Assembly (NCBI RefSeq): GCF_027580225.2
Contig: NC_073353.2
Location: 37,359,001-37,423,000 of the forward strand
Length of the DNA stretch: 64,000 nucleotides
Direction of reading: 5' to 3'
From: Misgurnus anguillicaudatus
Lineage: Eukaryota > Chordata > Actinopteri > Cypriniformes > Cobitidae
The position numbers and the translations under genes are program-made. This document shows, in pieces, positions 49,301 through 52,383 of the stretch. Every line of letters starts with the position of its first letter. Positions within the stretch are counted from its first letter, which is position 1. Below the pieces are notes generated by a model, which was not told where the DNA came from, ran no database searches, and saw only the letters and a program-made list of their open reading frames with translations.

Positions 49301-51935
49301 TGGATTATTCTTTTGGGGAGGTGTATTCATCATGTTGTGAATACAGGGATTAAGCATGTCTCCCCCAAGAAGCACCCATCAGACATTAGCTACACAAAAT
49401 AACAACATATTCATCATTACACATAGGAAAGATGATGATACTGTCTAGTCGAAGTTTCCTTTGTAAATACACCCTGTTGTTTTTAAGATCTCTGTTTATT
49501 TATCTACAGCAACTGTGAAGTGAAAGTGAAGTAATGACCAACCCATAGTTGGATTGTGACCTCATTTCTTAAACTCTGCGGACCCTGTACTGGGTCCAAA
49601 ATTACTTATTATTACTTAATATAAAATATTCCTTTAATATTTAATGGTCTGTCAAGGACACAGTACCCCATGTGAGATACTGTTTGAAATCTTACAAGCT
49701 CTACTTTCTGCAGATATGCATCACTTTCACATATGTTTTACTGTTAGAAAGTTATTTACATTTGATTAACACTATCACCCCCCAAATTTTTTTTATATTA
49801 TTTAATATTCACAGATTTCATCTTTTTCATATATGATAAACATGGGCAAGTCTTATATCAAACGAAAGCTTGCATTCTCAGGAATCGTTATTTTTGTTTT
49901 ATTATCATCACATATCCAATAATTGTTGAATGAATAATGAGGTAAAAAATGGTCTTTTGTAAACGTATGTTAAACTTGAGCGTGAACTGCCTCAGATAGC
50001 ACAGATAGCCACAAATGCTACACCATCTTAGGTCCTATTCTACAAAATGAGTACATTCACAGCATTTTCTTTGATTGTGTGCATGCATAATCCCTTGTTA
50101 TTTATTATATGTGCAAAACAAAACAAAGTATTTTTATATGAAAAATGTATTTTCACACCCTTCAGTAAAATAAGAATAACTTTTGAATTCGATATGCTAA
50201 AGAAATCATTCTTTTTTGGGGTGTTTACTATCTGCTGCTGGTAACAACCAGAACTGTCTGCAGTCTACACAGACAGTGTTTACAACATAAAAAAAGAAAA
50301 TTTGGTGGTTCATAAAAAACAACATAAATAATAATATTTGTCACAAACAGCAGCTTTTTATGTAAACTGTAAAATGATATAAAGATATTGCATTTATTCC
50401 AATGTATGTGGTTATGGGAACACATCAAATGTTTTTAGGCAGAAATTGAATGCAAAAATGGTATTATTCCTCCCTTCAGTTGAAATAGAATAACTTTTGC
50501 ATAGATTATGATAGAGATAAATTTCTTTTTTCTCTGTAAGCTGACATTTGCTGAAATAAAAAAAAGCTGTCTGCAGGTTTCTGGACTCATGGCCAGAGTT
50601 ATACACATTTAAATACAGACTTTAGAAAATAATCAAAAGCACCTTTTTATATTTGTGATTATTAGAGGACTGATAACACATACAACCATGTTTAGCACTT
50701 TCAACAGTGTTTTATGTCATTTCTAAGGGTTTCTTGTAAAATTATACCAAACTATTTTATGTACACCTCTGCATGTGGGTATGGGAAGCTTTTGAATTTG
50801 GGTAGGCCAAATCCTGGCGGTAATTCCCGAAATAACCTCAGAGTGTGACTGGTTAACACATCCAGTAAGTAGCGAACACACACACCCAGAGCAGTAGGCA
50901 GGTATCATGCAGCGTCCAAGGAGAAATGCGGGACCTCAAGTCATAACCTGCCGGCCATGAGACTCGAACCAGGTTACAAACCTGACTTTCTAATTGTTGG
51001 GCGCGACTGCCCACAGACATGCAGAACAAGACTGATTCTTTAGATATGAGACAACGCAAATATGCCAGAAGGTGGCAAACCTTCAAAATTTCAATAAAAA
51101 AAAATTCAGCAAGGTAAACCTCACAAAAGTTTAAGAGTTGGTTAATTCGTATGACTTAGTATGATGTTAATTGTGCAAAAACAATAAACAATAACAAAAC
51201 CCCACCTTTAACCTCACCCCTAACCCCAACGTCACAGGGGCCAAGGCAAACATTTACGAATATGATCGTATCTTATAAAATAAGTACAAATCTCTATCCT
51301 CAAACGTCTGGTTTTAGGGCCTCTGCTGAGATTCTGACAGTCCCACATACCTGCATTCACTTATAAACATAGCTTGTACTACAATCAGATACTTTATCTT
51401 GTGAGCAGTCGGTGGAGAGAAAGAATAAACCAAACCCTTTCCAACTGATGAAAGCCAAAAGTTCCCTGAAAAACAACTAAAAATATGTTTTCCATTCGAG
51501 GACGCTATGTACAACAAGAGTCTCTTTAGTAATGCGGGTAGAATAATGATGGACTTTGGCTTGCAGCGCGAGGCTAAGCGTACAGAGGAGGAGGAAGAAA
51601 AGATCTCTGAGCCCAAAAGCACAATTCCAACCAAAAAAGGAATGTTGTGTTTGCTATCGCTCATTCTTTGATATTCCCTTGGCTTATGTAAGTCTTGGGA
51701 GAGCTTTGAACTAAAGACCTCAAGCTATTATTTCCTTCTTATAAATATTAATGCTTGTGGGACGATACTTTCAGGACTCCAAAACAGAAGAAATCTCTTA
51801 TCATTAATCTGATTAAGAAAGGCGCATTCTTACTGAGGACTGTTCCAGAAAAAACAAGAAAAAAGGGTCAGGAAATAAAACCAGAGCTCTTCTTACCAGT
51901 TCATAGTTGGCAACAGGAACACACGGGCTTGAAAC
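2651..51935 (-). CDS. tns1: tensin-1, partial (14 coding exons visible; both ends outside the window)
   Basis: Tensin-1 is a focal-adhesion scaffold that links integrin tails to actin. Joining the 14 exons listed separately gives 1,189 nt (396 codons plus one base) with no stop, and all 13 internal introns are GT-AG with compatible phases. Order: C1-domain tail (residues 1-27), Ser/Arg linker (28-51), PTEN-like domain (from about 52), C2 domain (to about 358), start of the disordered centre (359-396). The active-site loop reads HNKGNRGRTG (157-166): the PTEN catalytic Cys is Asn, so it should be a pseudophosphatase, as known for tensin-1. Assignment to tns1 rather than tns2 or tns3 rests on FGWPD, CKAMDTW, VVLHNKGNRGR and [16 protein letters not shown]. 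Introns range from 81 bp to 21.7 kb. SH2 and PTB exons must lie below position 1, and the first C1 exons above 64000. Teleosts carry tns1a and tns1b; I cannot say which this is. Confidence 0.93.
2829..3285. mobile_element. piggyBac-like MITE, reverse copy next to tns1 exon
   Basis: Starts TTAACTCTTTTCCCG and ends GGCGGGGAAAGAGTTAA, with inner sequence (ccaccaggtgg, acccggaagta, gagatcagattcagagcg in inverse) shared with the copy at 61537. It fills most of the 572-bp intron between exons 3340-3405 and 2651-2767, with its outer ends 54 and 61 bp from them. Confidence 0.85.
3340..3405 (-). CDS. tns1: tns1 exon: last C2 strand
   Basis: A 66-bp exon, acceptor tttaaacag and donor gtaaga, phase 1 in and 1 out. 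It reads (D)[19 protein letters not shown], then IQ and the first base of a Gly codon. [21 protein letters not shown] ends the C2 domain in tensins. The TTAA-flanked MITE copy at 2829-3285 fills most of the 572-bp intron that follows. Confidence 0.95.
3680..4402. mobile_element. gtgaccctg MITE, interrupted copy
   Basis: Family sequence at 3700-3930 (taggataagacactatttgg, aatcgcctttaaaattgtcc) and 4286-4402 (tttacttaatatcctaatta, tgctacaaatatacccgtgc), with about 350 bp of other AT-rich sequence between. It lies in the tns1 intron between 3406 and 4455. Confidence 0.7.
4456..4585 (-). CDS. tns1: tns1 exon: C2 domain
   Basis: A 130-bp exon, acceptor cctacag and donor gtatgc, phase 0 in and 1 out. 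It reads [20 protein letters not shown], then [20 protein letters not shown] and [25 protein letters not shown] is the basic C2 face expected to contact membrane phosphoinositides. Confidence 0.96.
4586..6333. other. tns1 intron, 1.7 kb
   Basis: No repeat with clear ends and no exon. The small open frames at 5044-5478 and 6015-6200 have no conserved content that I recognise. Confidence 0.7.
6334..6409 (-). CDS. tns1: tns1 exon: C2 domain
   Basis: A 76-bp exon, acceptor tttgcag and donor gtaaga. It reads (Y)[20 protein letters not shown] followed by KGDIL. One base completes the Tyr of the previous exon, and it ends in phase 0. [15 protein letters not shown] is a core C2 strand pair conserved in tensin-1. 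Confidence 0.95.
6410..7229. other. tns1 intron, AT-rich part
   Basis: Part of the 2.3-kb intron. AT-rich, with short inverted patches (gtatgccacaaagtgtttc area). From about 6952 (taaagcggcaccatgtag) it looks like a degraded repeat leading into the tRNA-like remnant. Confidence 0.55.
7230..7312 (+). repeat. tRNA-like remnant
   Basis: gacacgggttcgattcccct is a good B-box/T-loop. The upstream tgtggcactgtgttagtgtc is a weak A-box. The arms do not form a convincing cloverleaf with a matched acceptor stem, so this is more likely a SINE head than a working tRNA gene. Confidence 0.4.
7690..7960. repeat. inverted repeat with about 75-bp arms
   Basis: catttctcaattggaaggct...gctgcatacgtcatcaagcc (7707-7768) is inverted at 7883-7952 (gatgacgtatgcagc...agactgagaaatg). 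The AT-rich loop is about 110 bp. Probably another MITE; the outer ends are not resolved. Confidence 0.7.
8714..8774 (-). CDS. tns1: tns1 exon: C2 domain
   Basis: A 61-bp exon, acceptor gtttctcag and donor gtatga. It reads (G)[19 protein letters not shown], with the first two bases of a Tyr codon. [15 protein letters not shown] is a diagnostic tensin C2 segment. Confidence 0.95.
8862..8945. repeat. SINE 5' fragment
   Basis: ttatgcattcagcagacgca and gcagtgcattcaagatatac. The tRNA-like part is missing. It lies 88 bp upstream of tns1 exon 8714-8774. Confidence 0.65.
9722..9834 (-). CDS. tns1: tns1 exon: phosphatase/C2 junction
   Basis: A 113-bp exon, acceptor acctgtag and donor gtaaga, phase 2 in and 1 out. 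It reads (R)[20 protein letters not shown] and on to [11 protein letters not shown]. YxxFSGLLSG closes the PTEN-like domain, and [17 protein letters not shown] is the first strand of the tensin C2 domain. A TTAA-type MITE (9899-10195) starts only 64 bp upstream of the acceptor. Confidence 0.96.
9899..10195. mobile_element. MITE next to a tns1 acceptor
   Basis: Inverted ends ttaaaggtgcagtgtgtag and ttacacactgcaccttta, 297 bp, no ORF. It starts 64 bp upstream of the acceptor of exon 9722-9834, inside the likely branch-point region. Confidence 0.85.
11203..11596. mobile_element. MITE with gtgaccctg ends, full copy
   Basis: Left end cgtgaccctgaaccacaaaa and right end ttcgtggtccagggtcaca are inverted. 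Family marks: aaaatcattaggatattaaa, ttggccaaatactgtcctat, tgctaaggacttcatttgg. Other copies are at 1-66, 3680-4402 and 41440-41735. Confidence 0.85.
11890..12338. mobile_element. MITE family B, copy 1
   Basis: Ends ttaaaggggccatagcac and catggcccttttaa. Family marks inside: caaataaatctttggtgtc, aatgagctgatgaaat, ttaaggggtggtattatta, gacatcacaaggagagcc. Other copies are at 20576, 37618, 47572 and 55933. It lies in the 4.7-kb tns1 intron. Confidence 0.87.
13289..13341 (+). repeat. (TA)n microsatellite
   Basis: About 26 TA units, directly abutting the TIR element at 13342. A shorter TA tract (14203-14219) is on its other side. Confidence 0.95.
13342..14201. mobile_element. TIR element inserted in a (TA)n tract
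   Basis: Terminal inverted repeats gaagagtttggttccaaaac and its mirror at 14182-14201, extending inward imperfectly for about 40 bp. It is flanked by (TA)n on both sides, which suits a TA-targeting element but hides the true duplication. The 860-bp interior has a 97-codon minus-strand ORF (13447-13740) that I do not recognise and doubt. Confidence 0.85.
14542..14625 (-). CDS. tns1: tns1 exon: end of phosphatase-like helical region
   Basis: An 84-bp exon, acceptor ggtatgcag and donor gtcagt. It reads (S)[20 protein letters not shown] followed by VGQPSQR, identical or nearly so to tensin-1 in this conserved helix. A second AG lies five bases inside the exon (tgcag), but using it would drop SA from the conserved ISASADQAL and shift the frame. 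Confidence 0.95.
15127..15191 (-). CDS. tns1: tns1 exon: second half of the P-loop
   Basis: A 65-bp exon, acceptor gtccag and donor gtaaga, phase 0 in and two bases out. It reads [20 protein letters not shown], then A and the first two bases of a Ser codon. GRTG keeps the phosphate-binding Arg of the PTP loop although the Cys is lost. Upstream (15192-17808) is a 2.6-kb intron, downstream one of 501 bp. Confidence 0.95.
15334..15524. repeat. GTACC-rich MITE copy
   Basis: atgtacctctcaggtacta, gtactttttgaaagggaact, cccccagtgatagctatgg and ttctgacagtgta. Same family as 27548, 36685, 58018 and 62574. Confidence 0.75.
15812..16011. mobile_element. short foldback MITE
   Basis: cactgaaaaaaaatgattca against tgaatcatttttttcagtg, with arms continuing through ttaaataaattgactgcaac in inverse. 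200 bp, no ORF. Confidence 0.82.
16012..16200. repeat. AT-rich dispersed repeat, inverse partner of 63785-64000
   Basis: tatacacatgtaaacatttc, cttttattctatcgcaaatt and atacatgcatgtgtgtgcat have inverse counterparts at the window end (aacgtttacatgtgtatata, gattaatcgcatacaaaata). A two-copy family in this window. Confidence 0.65.
16201..17808. other. tns1 intron, no feature seen
   Basis: Rest of the 2.6-kb intron. A 116-codon plus-strand frame at 16904-17254 has no motif I recognise and ends without context. I see no exon. Confidence 0.6.
17809..17931 (-). CDS. tns1: tns1 exon: WPD-like loop to first half of the P-loop
   Basis: A 123-bp exon (41 codons, phase 0 at both ends), acceptor tgctttag and donor gtagtg. 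It contains the WPD-like loop (FGWPDHHAP) and [19 protein letters not shown], and ends VVLHNK. The last three residues start the PTP signature loop; the rest comes from the exon at 15127. PTEN has His-Cys here, this gene has His-Asn, so the nucleophile is missing by descent and not through a recent mutation. Confidence 0.96.
18013..18063 (-). CDS. tns1: tns1 exon: PTEN-like domain, second element
   Basis: A 51-bp exon, phase 0 at both ends, acceptor ttttacag and donor gtaagt, flanked by introns of 82 and 81 bp. It reads [17 protein letters not shown], the strand and helix after the first tensin block. LFNLSE is shared by all tensins and auxilins. Confidence 0.95.
18146..18317 (-). CDS. tns1: tns1 exon: start of PTEN-like domain
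   Basis: A 172-bp exon, acceptor ttttcgcag, donor gtgaga. It reads (R)[20 protein letters not shown] and on to [24 protein letters not shown] and the [11 protein letters not shown] helix are the first elements of the tensin phosphatase-like fold. The ATG of MDENYE at about 18296 is a possible internal start, since some tensin isoforms begin here. It ends in phase 0, with an intron of only 82 bp to the next exon. Confidence 0.95.
18318..20231. other. tns1 intron, 1.9 kb
   Basis: Holds the short MITE at 19628. The plus-strand frame at 18506-18952 (148 codons) does not resemble a known protein. On the minus strand a 30-codon frame at 19441-19530 ([20 protein letters not shown]...) looks protein-like but lacks an adjoining acceptor. 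Confidence 0.55.
19628..19747. mobile_element. short MITE with agggatagtt ends
   Basis: Left end aagggatagtttacccaaaa and right end tttttgggtgaactattcct, about 120 bp. Related pieces occur at 14692-14760 (aaagaaatagttcacccc) and about 29840-29880 (cttgggtgaactgtttcttt). Confidence 0.82.
20232..20281 (-). CDS. tns1: tns1 exon: Ser/Arg-rich linker
   Basis: A 50-bp exon, acceptor tattttag and donor gtaagc. It starts in phase 0 and ends after two bases of a codon (AG, completed by G of the next exon to give Arg). It reads [16 protein letters not shown]. Tensin-2 has a matching GSTKS...RSFSL linker just before its phosphatase domain, which fixes the frame. A second frame is also open across the exon but runs into a stop in the next one. 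This is the point where the C1-containing transcript and the predicted 23748 first exon would merge. Confidence 0.85.
20576..21419. mobile_element. MITE family B, inverted copy with a nested insertion
   Basis: Family B sequence in the opposite orientation (gggaacatatcatgaaaatc ... gtgaaaggtcccatttaaa). It is interrupted from about 20884 to 21318 by sequence ending acgttttactggagggactg, an end type also seen inverted at 33628 (cagtccct). That nested piece lacks a clear left end. Confidence 0.8.
21420..23747. other. tns1 intron, no feature seen
   Basis: AT-rich and mostly unique. The minus-strand frames at 22261-22632, 23189-23440 and 23524-23715 have hydrophobic stretches but lie in intron downstream of the 23748 donor and show no family signature. 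Confidence 0.55.
23748..23828 (-). CDS. tns1: tns1 predicted alternative first coding exon (C1-less isoform)
   Basis: On the minus strand an ATG at 23828 opens 27 codons, [20 protein letters not shown] followed by STGYLFK, ending exactly at a consensus donor (AAG|gtaggc). It ends in phase 0, and the next downstream exon (20232-20281) starts in phase 0, so the product would run ...YLFK-GSTKST and enter the phosphatase domain without a C1 domain. Upstream lies about 420 bp of purine-rich (on this strand), GC-richer sequence and a TATA-like box near 24275-24282. Known tensins use several alternative N-termini, so the arrangement is plausible. The peptide itself I do not recognise. There is no transcript evidence. 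Confidence 0.6.
23829..24285 (-). promoter_or_regulatory. predicted promoter and 5' leader of tns1 alternative first exon, with uORFs
   Basis: Reading the minus strand, a TATA-like ctataagt lies at 24282-24275, which would place transcription start near 24245. The leader to 23829 is GC-richer and far more purine-biased than the surrounding intron and has no recognisable repeat. It carries a 35-codon uORF (24165 to 24058, with further in-frame ATGs at 24117, 24087 and 24066), an 11-codon uORF (23933 to 23898), and a start-stop pair ATGTAA at 23861-23856, 27 bases before the main ATG. Such leaders usually limit translation. The start site is inferred only from the TATA-like box. Confidence 0.45.
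24467..25151. mobile_element. foldback MITE family A, copy 1
   Basis: Almost the whole length is an inverted repeat: ggacactccac...cagctgccctagagttaa at the left, the reverse complement at the right, ...ttttagcatagcttagcata... in both arms. Other copies are at 36827 and 39144. No ORF. It lies just upstream of the predicted tns1 alternative promoter. Confidence 0.88.
25152..26539. other. tns1 intron, no feature seen
   Basis: Unique-looking sequence between foldback A copy 1 and the repeat mosaic. No exon or clear repeat end. Confidence 0.55.
26540..27105. repeat. mosaic of old DNA-transposon pieces
   Basis: Contains ggcggggcccccttgggggc, gatggtgccagggggcgc and aatttgagaaccgctgg; a related piece occurs inverted at 9250-9310 (tggcaccatctcagggcccc, aatttgagaaccactgg). 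A nested repeat at about 26660-26898 has inverted ends (ttaaaggcagagtgcacg / cccacctttaa). The boundaries are approximate. Confidence 0.6.
27548..28713. repeat. GTACC-rich MITE, split by the hAT-like element
   Basis: The two halves (27548-27677, 28605-28713) together match other copies at 15334, 36685 and 62574: ends like cactgaaaaaaatg, and inner motifs ggtccta, atatgtacc, ggtactt, tactttttgaaa, cccagtga. Confidence 0.75.
27678..28604. mobile_element. hAT-like element with near-perfect 8-bp target duplication
   Basis: The ends are CAGGGGTGTCATGC and, inverted, CAGAGGCGTCATGC. The flanks ggtactta (27670-27677) and ggtcctta (28605-28612) match at 7 of 8 bases. The 927-bp interior has no transposase. 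It split the GTACC-rich repeat at 27548-28713. Confidence 0.8.
28714..29629. other. tns1 intron, little seen
   Basis: Unique-looking. A 104-codon plus-strand frame (29301-29615) has no recognisable motif. A degraded MITE end starts near 29560. Confidence 0.5.
29630..29755. repeat. tRNA-type SINE copy
   Basis: cgcttttatccgaagtgact, tacagtgcattcaagttatg and catcgaacccatgacctttg. Same family as 44116. It appears to sit inside a degraded agggatagtt MITE (about 29560-29880). Confidence 0.72.
30164..30205 (-). CDS. tns1: tns1 exon: linker after C1 domain
   Basis: A 42-bp exon, phase 0 at both ends, acceptor tttctcag and donor gtgagt. It reads [14 protein letters not shown] and runs directly in frame into GSTKST of the exon at 20232-20281. 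The same position in tensin-2 carries a short linker before a GSTKS motif. The upstream intron (21.7 kb) holds the LTR retrotransposon, whose 5' LTR begins 138 bp from this exon. Confidence 0.75.
30344..30681 (+). repeat. 5' LTR of the retrotransposon
   Basis: It starts tgttatgaac and ends cccgtaaca. A TATA-like tatttaag lies at about 30498-30506 and an AATAAA polyadenylation signal at 30624-30629, a usual U3-R-U5 layout. It is paired with 32966-33298. Confidence 0.93.
30764..32905 (+). CDS. repeat-rich ORF of the LTR element (gag-like N-terminus, no pol)
   Basis: A 713-codon ORF from the first ATG of an open frame that extends back to 30725 without one. The first 120 residues are non-repetitive and globular-looking ([41 protein letters not shown]). 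The position just inside the 5' LTR suggests a capsid/gag-like role, but I recognise no named family. After a basic stretch (HRRRRKRPK) and a Pro/Thr/Ala-rich linker come an acidic array of EPSES[PS]DSP and EPSESS units and a Pro/Trp array of PAPPWLPAL units, then a basic [10 protein letters not shown] array. No CCHC knuckle is visible. Because the repeat units are multiples of 3, other frames and the antisense strand are open too (up to 457 and 400 codons); those are artefacts. The frame is intact, which fits a young insertion. Confidence 0.6.
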   Translation: MLRVGDIRVQVSPPTTEEEWWNALANLTSLRQQGRPVRCFAQTFWSFSLGLDLCDSELKNYFNECLDEPVPQQEVDGLQTLDFWGFVGYMHNRGRWNLWEFPAERPAETVTSLKPVIMKPTHCSRHRRRRKRPKAERATVSTDASFPSPVSPVSPPVLKMAATSSHSMPQFADVHPAPVFEFATTIPAPTCQKATIITVPVVKGAVGTPAPILEMAPIPEPTHRMTATPTPLHQTALMNSPALPKIRQLITSLMDVPLVSVRVAGVPRPVVSSSVVHNKSEVCSLHSVISIFGMALWSVWSAYCSSVSYDAFQVSIESSEPIESSEPSESPDSPEPSESPDSPEPSESPDSPEPSESPDSPEPSESSDSPEPSESSDSPEPSESSDSPEPSESSDSPEPSESSDSPEPSESSEPSESSEPSESSEPSESSEPSESSEPSESSEPSESSEPGESSEPSESSEPHWSASVVTAMPQRLFVVTKTMASAELSACPKKTVPKLFALTVWSEMSICELTALSNQAQRASLCSLLPRFRIPPAPPWYPVPLWSPAPPWLPALPAPPWLPALPAPPWLPALPAPPWLPALPAPPWVPALPAPPWVPALPAPPWLPVLPAPPWSLSPPAAPPWSLSPPAAPPWSSLRPRLRPGSSLRPRLRPGSSLRPRLRPGSSLRPRLRPGSSLRRGPCLCLRLRPGPWTFMALAHHPSPGSTSMPPPS
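31736..32149 (+). repeat. in-frame minisatellite, 27-bp then 18-bp units
   Basis: Tandem array inside the LTR-element ORF. About nine 27-bp units (gagccgagtgartcn with cccgattcccct) encode EPSES[PS]DSP, then pass into about nine 18-bp units (gagccgagtgagtcatct) encoding EPSESS. The shorter unit looks like an internal deletion of the longer one that was then amplified. Confidence 0.9.
32390..32800 (+). repeat. in-frame minisatellites, 27-bp then 30-bp units
   Basis: The first array (to about 32590) has about seven 27-bp units containing ccggctccgccctggcttcc, encoding PAPPW[LV]PAL. The second (about 32600-32800) has 30-bp units built on cctccgcccgcggctccgcc, read as [10 protein letters not shown] in the long ORF and as [10 protein letters not shown] in the neighbouring frame. 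Confidence 0.88.
32966..33298 (+). repeat. 3' LTR of the retrotransposon
   Basis: Nearly identical to 30344-30681. It is 5 bp shorter because of a missing GTTT unit and a missing C near the end, and carries the same TATA-like and AATAAA motifs. The catct duplication follows directly. Confidence 0.93.
33627..34279. mobile_element. TIR element with attcagtccct ends
   Basis: Left attcagtcccttcaggatat and right, inverted, attcagtccctgcagtattt. About 650 bp without an ORF. The cagtccct end resembles that of the piece nested at about 20884-21318. No clear target duplication. Confidence 0.65.
34280..36684. other. tns1 large intron, no feature seen
   Basis: Mostly unique-looking sequence between the attcagtccct element and the GTACC-rich fragment. 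The minus frames at 35006-35332 and 36133-36519 do not resemble known proteins. No splice-site pair fits the tns1 frame. Confidence 0.55.
36685..36803. repeat. GTACC-rich MITE fragment
   Basis: ggtaccaatgtacctatgag, aactctttaggtacaaag, accccagtgacagctaggg and ttttttgacagtgta. It lies just before foldback A copy 2. Confidence 0.75.
36827..37567. mobile_element. foldback MITE family A, copy 2
   Basis: Same family as 24467-25151, with both arms and the central atgttacggcagcaaaatcg-type sequence. The left end is TTAA; the right end is degraded (aataaagcttaa). Confidence 0.87.
37617..38389. mobile_element. MITE family B, copy with an insertion
   Basis: Ends ttaaaggggacatttcac and gatacgtcccctttaa. 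Family B sequence to about 37970, an unrelated AT-rich insert of about 330 bp (37975-38305), then the family B end (ttctaggttgatagaaatac). Confidence 0.82.
38390..39143. other. tns1 large intron, no feature seen
   Basis: AT-rich spacer between MITE family B copy 3 and foldback A copy 3. Confidence 0.55.
39144..39772. mobile_element. foldback MITE family A, copy 3
   Basis: Same family, with the cleanest ends: ttaaagggacactccact at the left and agtggagtgtccttttaa at the right. TTAA is present on both sides. Confidence 0.88.
40092..40165 (+). repeat. (AAAAT)n microsatellite
   Basis: About 14 pentamer units. It probably grew from the AT-rich end of the truncated piggyBac-like MITE that follows. 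Confidence 0.93.
40195..40482. mobile_element. piggyBac-like MITE, truncated copy
   Basis: It matches the right part of the 61537 element (gggtaggtttctt, gagatcagattcagagcg, tcaatggccgggaaagagttaa split as shorter motifs) and keeps the TTAA right end. The left end is missing and replaced by an (AAAAT)n run. Confidence 0.82.
40511..41439. other. tns1 large intron, no feature seen
   Basis: No clear repeat ends. The plus frame 40908-41201 is unsupported. Confidence 0.5.
41440..41736. mobile_element. gtgaccctg MITE, partial copy
   Basis: Contains ttaggataagacaatatttg, tttacttaatatcctaatga and ttgtggtccaggctcat. Shortened in the middle. Confidence 0.75.
41735..42388. repeat. tRNA-type SINE split by a MITE
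   Basis: Left half gcatttatggaattgacag...aatgcattcag and right half catcagtatgtgcgttgccg, atcaaacccatgacc. The foldback MITE at 41817-42320 lies between them. Confidence 0.72.
41817..42320. mobile_element. foldback MITE inserted in a SINE
   Basis: The ends cactgcaaaaaatgattttc and gaaaatcattttttgcagtg are perfect inverts, and the arms run about 200 bp each (gacccaagaaaa/ttttcttgggtc). It splits a tRNA-type SINE whose halves are 41735-41816 and 42321-42385. Confidence 0.88.
42462..43760. repeat. block of degraded dispersed repeats
   Basis: It opens ttaaaggtgccatagaatct, a MITE-type end. Later parts (cttcctgctttaatgacatc, ttataatgtgcattataaac) look like other repeat pieces around the SINE-like repeat at 42836. 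The ends do not pair cleanly. Confidence 0.5.
42836..43014. repeat. second tRNA-derived SINE-like repeat
   Basis: gggaatcgaactcggtttgc and gtccactacaccatcggctc read as the inverse of a tRNA-like T-arm and acceptor. The preceding part contains ttgcctttatttgacagaca. Different family from 44116. Confidence 0.6.
44116..44270. repeat. tRNA-type SINE, best copy
   Basis: gcatttggcagacatttgaa, gcgcattacaaggtctac, gttcgaacccatgacccttt and caatgctctaccactgagct. The gttcgaaccc stretch is a Pol III B-box-like motif. Related pieces are at 2503, 8866, 29630 and 41735. Confidence 0.75.
45688..47085 (+). mobile_element. hAT-type DNA transposon remnant with exact 8-bp target duplication
   Basis: The ends are TAGGGATGGGTACC and, inverted, TAGGGTTGGGTACC. 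The 8 bp acctcctt occur directly before (45680-45687) and after (47086-47093), the duplication length of hAT elements. Sub-terminal sequence on both sides is rich in GGTACC/CGGTAC motifs. The 1,398-bp interior keeps a BED zinc-finger ORF but no catalytic transposase core, so it is non-autonomous. It is inserted in the foldback element at 45142-47438. Confidence 0.92.
45909..46064 (+). pseudogene. BED zinc-finger fragment of a hAT transposase
   Basis: A 51-codon ORF that begins [20 protein letters not shown] and continues to [11 protein letters not shown]. The pattern W-x2-F...C-x2-C...G-N-T-S-x-L-x2-H-L-x3-H is the BED finger, the DNA-binding N-terminus of hAT transposases. It stops after 51 codons, long before any RNase-H-like catalytic domain, so this is a truncated remnant or the first exon of a deleted gene. 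Confidence 0.8.
47571..48103. mobile_element. MITE family B, copy 4
   Basis: Ends ttaaaggggtcatattatg and cactatgacccctttaaa. Contains tttaaatgcaaatgagctga and tacatcacaaggggagcc. Near full length. Confidence 0.85.
48196..48720. mobile_element. TTAA-flanked MITE (taaagagcacc ends)
   Basis: Ends ttaaagagcacctatttc and ttggtgctctttaa, 525 bp, containing a run of 12-13 G at about 48609. A truncated copy in inverse order starts at 62054, sharing its TTAA with the piggyBac-like MITE that ends there. Confidence 0.82.
48721..50754. other. tns1 large intron, degraded repeats
   Basis: AT-rich, with a T10-G9 tract at about 49158-49178. Two loosely related segments (50150-50280 and 50440-50590: agaataacttttg..., aagctgtctgcaggt / gaactgtctgcagtc) suggest an old duplicated or dispersed repeat. 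No exon. Confidence 0.5.
50755..51015 (-). repeat. tRNA-derived SINE
   Basis: On the minus strand, gtgggcagtcgcgcccaac then taacctggttcgagtctcat (B-box-like) then ctgctctgggtgtgtgtgtt, an internal-promoter SINE layout. It explains the two minus-strand open frames in this stretch. Confidence 0.65.
51016..51896. other. tns1 intron next to the C1 exon
   Basis: Unique-looking. A 116-codon minus frame at 51314-51664 lies just downstream of the 51897 exon, is Ser-rich and carries no tensin feature, so I treat it as chance. Confidence 0.5.
51897..51935 (-). CDS. tns1: tns1 exon: end of C1 zinc-binding domain
   Basis: A 39-bp exon, phase 0 at both ends, with acceptor ...tttcag and donor gtaaga. It reads [13 protein letters not shown]. 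This fits the last part of the tensin C1 domain, where a KV-[TS]-x-x-C segment carries the final zinc-binding Cys. The rest of the C1 domain (HxF...CxxC...HxxC) was not found between here and 64000, so its exons probably lie further upstream. Identified by position, phase and similarity in spacing to tensin-2, so less certain than the phosphatase exons. Confidence 0.72.
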
Positions 51936-52383
51936 CTGAAACACATGAAGGACACACATGTGAGGCCTGTGACATTAAAAGGAAATTTTGGGTTGAATAC
52001 AAGATCGGCTGACATCATCATTTGTGGCATAAGGTCAATAACAACTAGTGCTGCACAACATCGAAACTGAACTTCATAATCAAAAAAGCTTCATTGCCAG
52101 GCGTTCTGCACACAGAACTGTCAAGAAGGCACATTCAATCTTAGCTGATCCATACCACCCCCTACACAGCTGCTTCGTTTGTTGCTGTCGGATCGCAGAT
52201 TCAATCTGCCTAAATGCAGGACTTACAGACACAAAAACTCTTTTGTGTCTGTTAGTCACAAAGACTTTACAGAACTTTACAGAAAAATTAAGAGCTCATA
52301 CACCACCTCCATCAAAAATGAGACCAATATGACAAAATGTGTGGCTTTATTCCTCAATATCTCACGTGAGATCAAGAAAGAAT

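Noticed and set aside
51314..51664. 116-codon Ser-rich minus-strand ORF
   Set aside because: No tensin-like content and no homologous phase; it lies downstream of exon 51897 in intron.
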